Below are positions 56,986 to 64,000 of a stretch of 64,000 nucleotides of DNA, piece after piece. The position numbers and the translations under genes were made by a program. A model generated the notes under the pieces. It ran no database searches. It was not told the DNA's origin and was given only the letters and a program-made list of their open reading frames with translations. How positions within the stretch are numbered: the stretch's first letter is position 1; each line of letters begins with the position of its first letter. Location: contig NC_092565.1 of assembly GCF_037975245.1 (NCBI RefSeq), positions 18,951,999 to 19,015,998 on the forward strand. The letters are read 5' to 3'. Source of the DNA: Apostichopus japonicus. Lineage: Eukaryota; Echinodermata; Holothuroidea; Aspidochirotida; Stichopodidae.

Positions 56986-59605
56986 ATCAAATCTGACATG
57001 GCTGCTATCACTTGTTCATGCACTATATCCAACTGCACACTATTAAGTCATTGTGTGTAACACATGTCACATGGCTATTGCTGTATACCAAGAAAACTGC
57101 CCATTTACATAAACAGTTGTAAACAGTTAGAGATAGTGTTATATATCATATTGCAGGAGAATTGATAATAAACATTTCCTCCAAAGGTTTGTATAGCCAT
57201 GGCTATATTGTTTCATCATATCAATGTGCATGTTGCCAACATTTAAGTAAGGATGATTGAATTCTCTACATTTCAATGTGGACATGGGTTCATTTTGCCA
57301 TGTGGTCTTGTCATTAACTTCTATCATAGTCAGTTATTGACATTGTTACATGCAGTTGAAACCTGTAATATATACACAGATGGAGGACAGCTGTAGATTG
57401 TCAAAGTTGGCAAAAGAAAAGCAGAGAGGTCTATGTGTGCAGACTTAACTTTTATGTACGTGGACACCAAAGGGACCACCAATACAATTGATATATCCTT
57501 TGCTATGAAATTTGAATGCCTAGCATTGTGATTGGATGACAAGATCAGCTGGTTTTAAAATGTTGATACATGTATATATGCATTAAAATACAAATACATG
57601 TAAGTACAGTGTATACAGCAATGTTACACAATGTGTGTATTCAATGTCTGCTTTAACATACAGCAAGTATTAGGACCTTTAATGTGTAAAATTAAATAAC
57701 CAACAAATTGAAGCTTGAATGAACAATATTGACAACAGTATTGGCCAACTGTTTGTTTCATTCCCAGATCTACCAGTGAATGCTACAAAATTTTAATATT
57801 TAAAAATAATGTTGTTACAATGACAAGTAGAGGAATAATATTTCAGTTAGTATACTTGATCTTAAAGCAGATTGCAGTACTAACAAACCACTTGAAGCTC
57901 CCACGTACTCATGTGTAATTTAGACAATTCTGTACAGATTTAGCAGCTGGTATGTACATGTTTACAACATGCACACAGATACATATGCTTTTTAAAGTTA
58001 TATTATTGCCTCATTTTCTGTTTTCAAGTGCTACGATAGACATGAATTCAAACAAGCAGTTCATTCCAAAGTTCATATTTTAGATTTATTGAAGGGCAAG
58101 GATTCATTATCAGCAGTTTAAGATGGTTCCTACTAAGCTCTATATATACTATCTGTACATAACTACATATATATGTGTGTACCAAGACTATTAAACAGGA
58201 AGTTTTTGGTTCTGTTTTTGTACAGCATCATTTGACTTCCTACTACAACAATTTACTGACATAGAGCTAGTTTATTGTGATTTTATGAAACTTATTGTTG
58301 TCACTGTACATTGTTCTTTCTGTACGTGGTATGTGTGGACTCATCACCTTTGGATACTTGTGCCTGTGTGTGTGGATGTGGGTGCTTATGTGTGCCACAC
58401 TGAATTGGATACTTTGTGGGTCGTCCATATATGTTGGTCTTTCTCTTTTTTTGTATATACAAAGAGCATGCTTGGTTACAAGTCCAACAAAATTAAGCGA
58501 CTTACAATACTGTCAAAGATAAAGGATCAAATATTTTTTTACTGTAAAATGAACTGGATCTCCTTCAAATAAAGGCAAAGATAGTTACGCTTGCAAGGGG
58601 GAAAATTTACTGCTTTCTGAACTCCATATAACCCTGTAAACTATACCCTATGTGTACTGTGTGGTGGTTTGGCATCAACCTTATTTCCAAGTAGGATGGA
58701 ACCTGTGGAGTATTACTATTCAGCTTTCTCACACTCACTTCATGGTTTGTAAGTTCTTGCATGCTGTACATATATATATAAAGTAAACTCCACCCTGTTG
58801 TAATTTACTGACCTGCTTTCTGGTTGTACCTTTTGTTTGGCTAATACAGTTAGTTTGAACACCCTATTGTCCAGCTCCCCTAGTAGTGGTTAGTTTACTT
58901 ATATCCAGTGTACACTCCAATTCCCATTGATTAGGTCAGCCAGTACCTAACTGCATTGAATAGTGACTATTTGATTTTATATCTTACTGTGTGTTAACTG
59001 CCATACCCACTTCTATTGTCAACGTTTTGTGCTAGGTCATTGATTATTTCTGGAATTTGAATGGAAACTGTTAAGGAGGAACCTTACCTCATAAACTTCT
59101 AATAATCTACAATGGCCTTTTATTATAGTACAGTAAACCTTTTCTCACAACAGACCACAGTTTGCTGCTAGGATTAAAACCTGACTATAAGAGTGGAACT
59201 GTTTTCTCTTCACTGAGCAGACATCAGTGATCGTAAATAGCAATGGGTGTTTGCAATAGAAATGTCCTTGGCATAGAGATGTCCTTGGCATAGAGACGTC
59301 TGTGATATTACATACTTAAAGCACAGATCATTTTGACATCTCTAAAATTTCCAAAGTTTTATCAGTTTGTCAAAAAAATGCCAACTGGTGCTTAAAAAAG
59401 TCTCAATTTTAAGCAAATTCTTACAGGCATTTTTTCCTGAATTACAAGACAGAGATCAGTTAATGTTGATGTGTTTGAGAGCAGCCCAATAATATTTGTT
59501 GATAGTAAGTGCAATAGTACATGCCAATTCTTTGATTGATGAATGTTAACCGTCAACAAACAGAAAATTGTCTGACTTGTCTATTTTTTTTCCTTCTGGC
59601 ATATA

Positions 59606-59655
59606 GCAAAATCCACTGGCATGATGCCAGTAAATAACCCAATATTAAGCCTGAT
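59606..59655 (+). repeat. Dispersed hairpin repeat, copy 3
   Basis: GCAAAATCCACTGGCATGAT then GCCAGTAAATAACCC and TTAAGCCTGATT; the palindrome ACTGGCATGATGCCAGT is perfect apart from its centre. Confidence 0.65.
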
Positions 59656-62600
59656 TTATAACCCTAATTGTCATGTGATTGTTCCATTAGCATGTGGGGG
59701 GTGGGATTGACATATTATTATTATCCATATGTAGTGTTTTTAGGAAGTTGTTCTGACTGCTTTACTATAACCAACCCTGTGAGAGTTAAAAATAGGCCAT
59801 CTGTGTAAACATGTTATCTTTAAGATAGTAAGTATGCCTCCTATATATACATTGCACAGTAATATTGTATTCAACAATCCTGGTGTGGTGTAACCATGGA
59901 AGTACTATTCTACCCTTCCATGGTATAACTACATGTCTTATTTGCACACACAAGAAGTGTTGCTTGTGACAGAGGTCAAAGTTCATTCCAGGGAGAGAAA
60001 GTCAAAAGTGATTAACTTAGTGTATGCAAAAAGCAGATCCATGTATCATCTCTCATTAATAGTTGAACTGTAGGTCCCAAAATATGAATATAGTTATAAG
60101 AGAAGGAAGGGGTAGGTGGGGGGGGGGGGCGGGGGGCAGGGGAGGGGTTAACTCATTGCCAAAAAGGCAATATTAATGAAGCCTTTAACCCAGTATTACT
60201 CTGTAACCATAGGATGTGTATACATATATGCTCAAGTGTATTAGTATAGTATATTATCGGAGTAACCTCTAGCCTTTACACACATTTGTACATATATGTT
60301 AAAGTCTTGACTGTATAAGTTCCTTGAGCTATCTGTCAACAATTCAGAGATCACAAGATTGATTCCCTCCCCATTCCACCCCCCCACCCCAAAAAAAAAT
60401 GTAAATTAAAAGAAAACTGCTGCATCTTAGTTTGACTTTGTTACAATTGAATCATGTAAGTTTTCTGGTAATTCACGTCGGAGTGCTTAATGTATGTTTA
60501 GAATTTGGACAATTTTGATAATTAGATTATGAATGATATACATCATGCATAATTGGATAGTCAACCTTCAAAGCTGGATAATTTTAACTGGCAGAATGCC
60601 ATATTCAACAAATTGCTCACTTCCTAGTTTATATACAGATCAAGCAAATATTTTTAGTTATGTTGAAATTTGTTTTCATGACTTCAGTTAGGTAAATATA
60701 TGAGCTAAGCATAACTAGGAACTTGTGGTGACTTACAAATTTGTGGTCTGCTCAATAGTGATGTCATTGAAGTGAATGGAAACTTTGAAAATGAGCTTTT
60801 AAAATAAGGCTAGCAGTGCGATTGCAGGTAAATGTATTCAGTGCTACAGGAATTATAGCCTCGTTCACATTTGAGAATGCAAGGAGCATCAGCATCTTAC
60901 TTATTCCCCCTGGGAGGTATTAAAGGTATGTTGTATTACCCCAAATTTGCTAGATATTCAAAATATGGTCACCTTTCACTGTTTTCATTACAACGTTCCA
61001 CAAAATTTTCCTCACTTAGACATTCAGTCATCTTGTGTGTTCCTTAAAAATGTCTGAGAACAATTTCAAAAGTAAAGACCTCCAGGAAAACTTCTAGCAA
61101 TTATAGCGTGCTATTATTTGCCGCCTATACTGACTACCTTTAAAGCTGACCCAAAACACAGAGACACATTTGAGAACAGGAGGTTGATCAGTGATGTTAG
61201 GGTCAGGGATCCTCAGAAATGGGAGATCAAGATTGCTGGGTCTGATCCTGAGAATGCAAGGGATCAATCACTCTGAGAGTTGATCCTCCTTCAAATGATA
61301 TATCAGGTCCTACATGCTGTTATTATTTGAACAAGACTTTTGTGGACTAAAGTAAACAGTGTTTTAAGGTTTGTTAAATTTTTTCTTTACCTGTCCAAGA
61401 TGTTAGGTACCACAAGATTTGTGCAAAAATGACATGCAAAACTGCAGCTTTAATAATTTTTGGGGTTGTTTTGTAAAATTTGTAGATTTGCTATTCAAAT
61501 CGTAAGAAGGTAGTAAACACACAGTCGGTTAATAATAATATGATAATGGGTCTGTCAATAGTGTTAGCAATCCTATTGTTGCGAGTTTGTTTAATAACTG
61601 CTCGTTAGCAATAGAAAGTGCCAACAGATGGTCGACCTTGGTTATTGTTCATCCAATTATCATGCAGGTGTCATTGGCTGAGCCAAGGTGGTATTTTTTT
61701 GGTGTCTCACAAAGGTTATATTAAACACAATAGCTTGATATCTGTAGTATGACAAATACTAGTTTGTAAAAGATTTTATAGTGAGCCAAATAGTTTGTGT
61801 TACGTCACGAAGTGCGCTGCAATCAAGAACACAGCAGAAATAGACTGGCACAGAATTTGGATCTTTGACCTGCTGTCAAAGAGGTCCTCTTATTAATGAA
61901 CTATTAATGTTGTTATTCACTACCATTATGGTGCACTGTACCAGTGTTACAATTCAACTTGAATCTGGTGTATTTACTTCAATCCTCTCTTACAGTAACT
62001 GTGTCCTATACATGTACAGACTCCTATCTAGCCTAGCCTAATACTGGTAACATTCTCCAATGTTACCAGTTCGTAGGCTAATGTAGATCGATGAGCATAT
62101 GTTTGTATAGGAGACGACAGGTGAGTGTCGTCATTTCCTCAATATATCCTAACCAGCAAGTTTCTGACCCGTGTCTGTGGTCTACTAGGGTCCAAGTGAC
62201 TTTCAAAGAGTTAACTATTTACAAACCCTGTCACTAGTGATGGTTTTAACAAAACTACAGTATTAAATGTTTCCCGAAAGGTAATGAGGGCAGTATTGTA
62301 GAAACTAGCATGCACACAGACACCGGATGTGTGACCTGATTACTTCACTTCAGCTTTGGCTTTGAGTACAACGTCTCTGTATACTGCCGTGTTGGACGAA
62401 ATCTAACCAAACTTAACAACTTTGCGATCAGCATTATAGTCATTGCCGACTTTGCAACCCACGTTCCCCCTCACAATTTTGCAAAGTTGATAAGAGTGAC
62501 TCCATAGCTTTCCCTTTCTGGAAACCAAAAATGACTCGTGGGAAACTGAAATTGCCCACTGATACAACTCTTTAAGTTTGTTTGGCAACTTATATACAAT

Positions 62601-63897
62601 TGTACTCAATAACAGGATAGTCACCACTTATTATAGATTGAGAACTTTTTGATTTCTTGCCTTAGGAAACAGGTATCTAAGGGACCTTGATATGTTTTGT
62701 ATGTTATGTTTGTTTGTGTGTGGCAAAGAATCACAGTATCTTTAGTTTTTTCACCATGTAAACATTTAATGGTTCCTAAAATTTGAAATAGCTATACAAA
62801 TTTATCATTAATGTAGGGCTCCAATCTTTGTAGTTCCTTTTTCAAATTTCATTTTCAAGTTTCAATTTGATTTATTCCAGACCTTATATCATTCCTCACA
62901 AGTGACTTCAGACTACTGATGTAATTCTGCGTTCCTTTTCACTACTTCACGTTGCGTTGTTTTCAAACCTCCTGAACATATCAATTTTTCTCATCAGACT
63001 CAGTAAGTCTAGCGAGGAGTTGCCATCAATTTAATTTTTTTTTAAATTTTTTATTCTTCCCATCCATAATAGGTGGATGCGTCTTTGGAGTTTGTAATGT
63101 ATGTTCACATATATTGTCAAACATAGGATTACAATGTTATAATAACTCTGAATAGGATTGCGCTCCAACATTATTGATCTAACCTTGAGATAAGAGCATG
63201 GAATGTTTTCTTGCCCTGGGAGTTTACATCAAGTTAGCCTTGCACAGTGAAGAAGGAGACTACTTCATTGTGGTGGATGAATCAGTGGTTCAGTGACTGC
63301 AAAGGATCCAGTTTCTGTGTGTGTGGAAAAAAGAAAAGAAAACAGCTTGGGCTGTTCAGGAAGGTCATGGTTTCAGGGAAAAAAAGAGAAGAAGCAGGCA
63401 TGCATGGTTGGTTATTAGTCATAAACAGTTCAAGGATCATTATCATTATGGTAGAGGATAAAATTAATTGTTCATGTTAATTTCAAGAAGTGGAAAGCCA
63501 ATGAAGATGTGAGATTCCCAATTGTGCGTAGCACTCCATCATTCTTAGATTTGATTTGGAACTTTATCAGCATTGCTTCCAGATAGAGAAGAAGAAAGAA
63601 ATTTGTTAAGGAAATTTAGCAAGCTAAACTTATGGCAGTGTCAGTACTAAATTGGACAACATTTATAATTATGCATTAATCAGTCTCAACCGTCTTATTT
63701 GCGAGAAAATTCTTATCTGGCAAAAAAACAACAACAACAATAATCACAGGACTTACAGGAATAGATATAAAATACCTACATTTTAACGTTATTCTATTTG
63801 CATTTTTTTCCGAACTGTGCTGGTAATCAAAGGTTATTACATCACATACCTTTTGTCAAATGAAAAGGCTGACTTTTCCCCTTCTTTTTCGGGTGGT

Positions 63898-63941
63898 AGT
63901 CGAGGGGGAGGGGATGGGGAGTGGGAGGGGGAGGGGAGGAT
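63898..63941. repeat. G-rich purine tract
   Basis: GAGGGGGAGGGGATGGGGAG followed by TGGGAGGGGGAGGGGAGGA; multiple G4/G5 runs. Confidence 0.85.
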
Positions 63942-64000
63942 AAATTACATGGTATACAACTGTGCAGATTATATATTTGTAACCCAACAATTTAGGTGCT

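Larger units (their letters stand above)
50526..64000 (+). other. Probable long first intron of the KDM3-like gene
   Basis: No exon-like coding segment was recognised in 13.5 kb on either strand. The sequence is AT-rich with ATAATA repeats (about 51356-51385), an A-rich run (51762-51783), G runs (55443, 60118), purine tracts (56904-56985, 63898-63941) and two hairpin-type dispersed repeats. It may also contain other intergenic sequence if the gene uses a different second exon. Confidence 0.5.

Noticed and set aside
62403-62627. 74-aa minus-strand ORF near the window end
   Set aside because: No recognised domain, no clear splice sites and no supporting neighbours; probably chance.

Overview
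This is a eukaryotic, AT-rich, intron-rich and gene-sparse window from an animal nuclear genome. Four protein-coding genes can be built from spliced GT-AG exons, and each is recognisable as a conserved animal family. The repeat content (tRNA-type SINEs with TGATT tails, L2/CR1-like LINE tails, a hAT-type MITE, solo LTRs, and 'TGACCTTTGACC' units of about 150 bp) suggests a marine invertebrate deuterostome. An echinoderm, perhaps a sea cucumber, is my best guess, but this is inference only.

Layout. 1-4351: 3' flank of the first gene. 4352-14127 (minus): type II phosphatidylinositol 4-kinase (PI4K2), 8 coding exons, 491 aa, complete. 14128-22083: about 8 kb without a recognised gene, holding a SINE and a decayed LINE. 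22084-33773 (plus): WDR34/DYNC2I2, the dynein-2 intermediate chain, 13 coding exons, 498 aa, complete. 33774-37145: convergent 3' ends. 37146-41754 (minus): C10orf88/PAAT-like gene, 5 coding exons, 413 aa, complete. 41755-50366: about 8.6 kb of gene-free sequence. 50367-50525 (plus): first coding exon of a KDM3/JMJD1C-type lysine demethylase. From 50526 to the window end I see no second exon, so this is most simply its long first intron.

The genes alternate in strand: PI4K2 and WDR34 are divergent, WDR34 and PAAT convergent, PAAT and KDM3-like divergent. They are not functionally linked (membrane lipid kinase, ciliary transport, ABC-transporter-associated protein, chromatin or nuclear-receptor cofactor), so the order looks like ordinary chromosomal neighbourhood. 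All four start codons are preceded by an in-frame stop.

The most interesting structure is local duplication. Part of PAAT exon 2 with its downstream intron has a decayed second copy about 7.8 kb away in the last intron of WDR34. The end of the last PAAT exon has been tandemly multiplied into its own 3' UTR, so that the present stop codon lies inside a repeat copy. A 49-bp minisatellite with a five-monomer higher-order pattern fills WDR34 intron 9. Two solo LTRs and one hAT-type MITE have readable target-site duplications. I found no sign of a new defence or mobile gene system; no rRNA gene, CRISPR or intact transposon ORF was seen.
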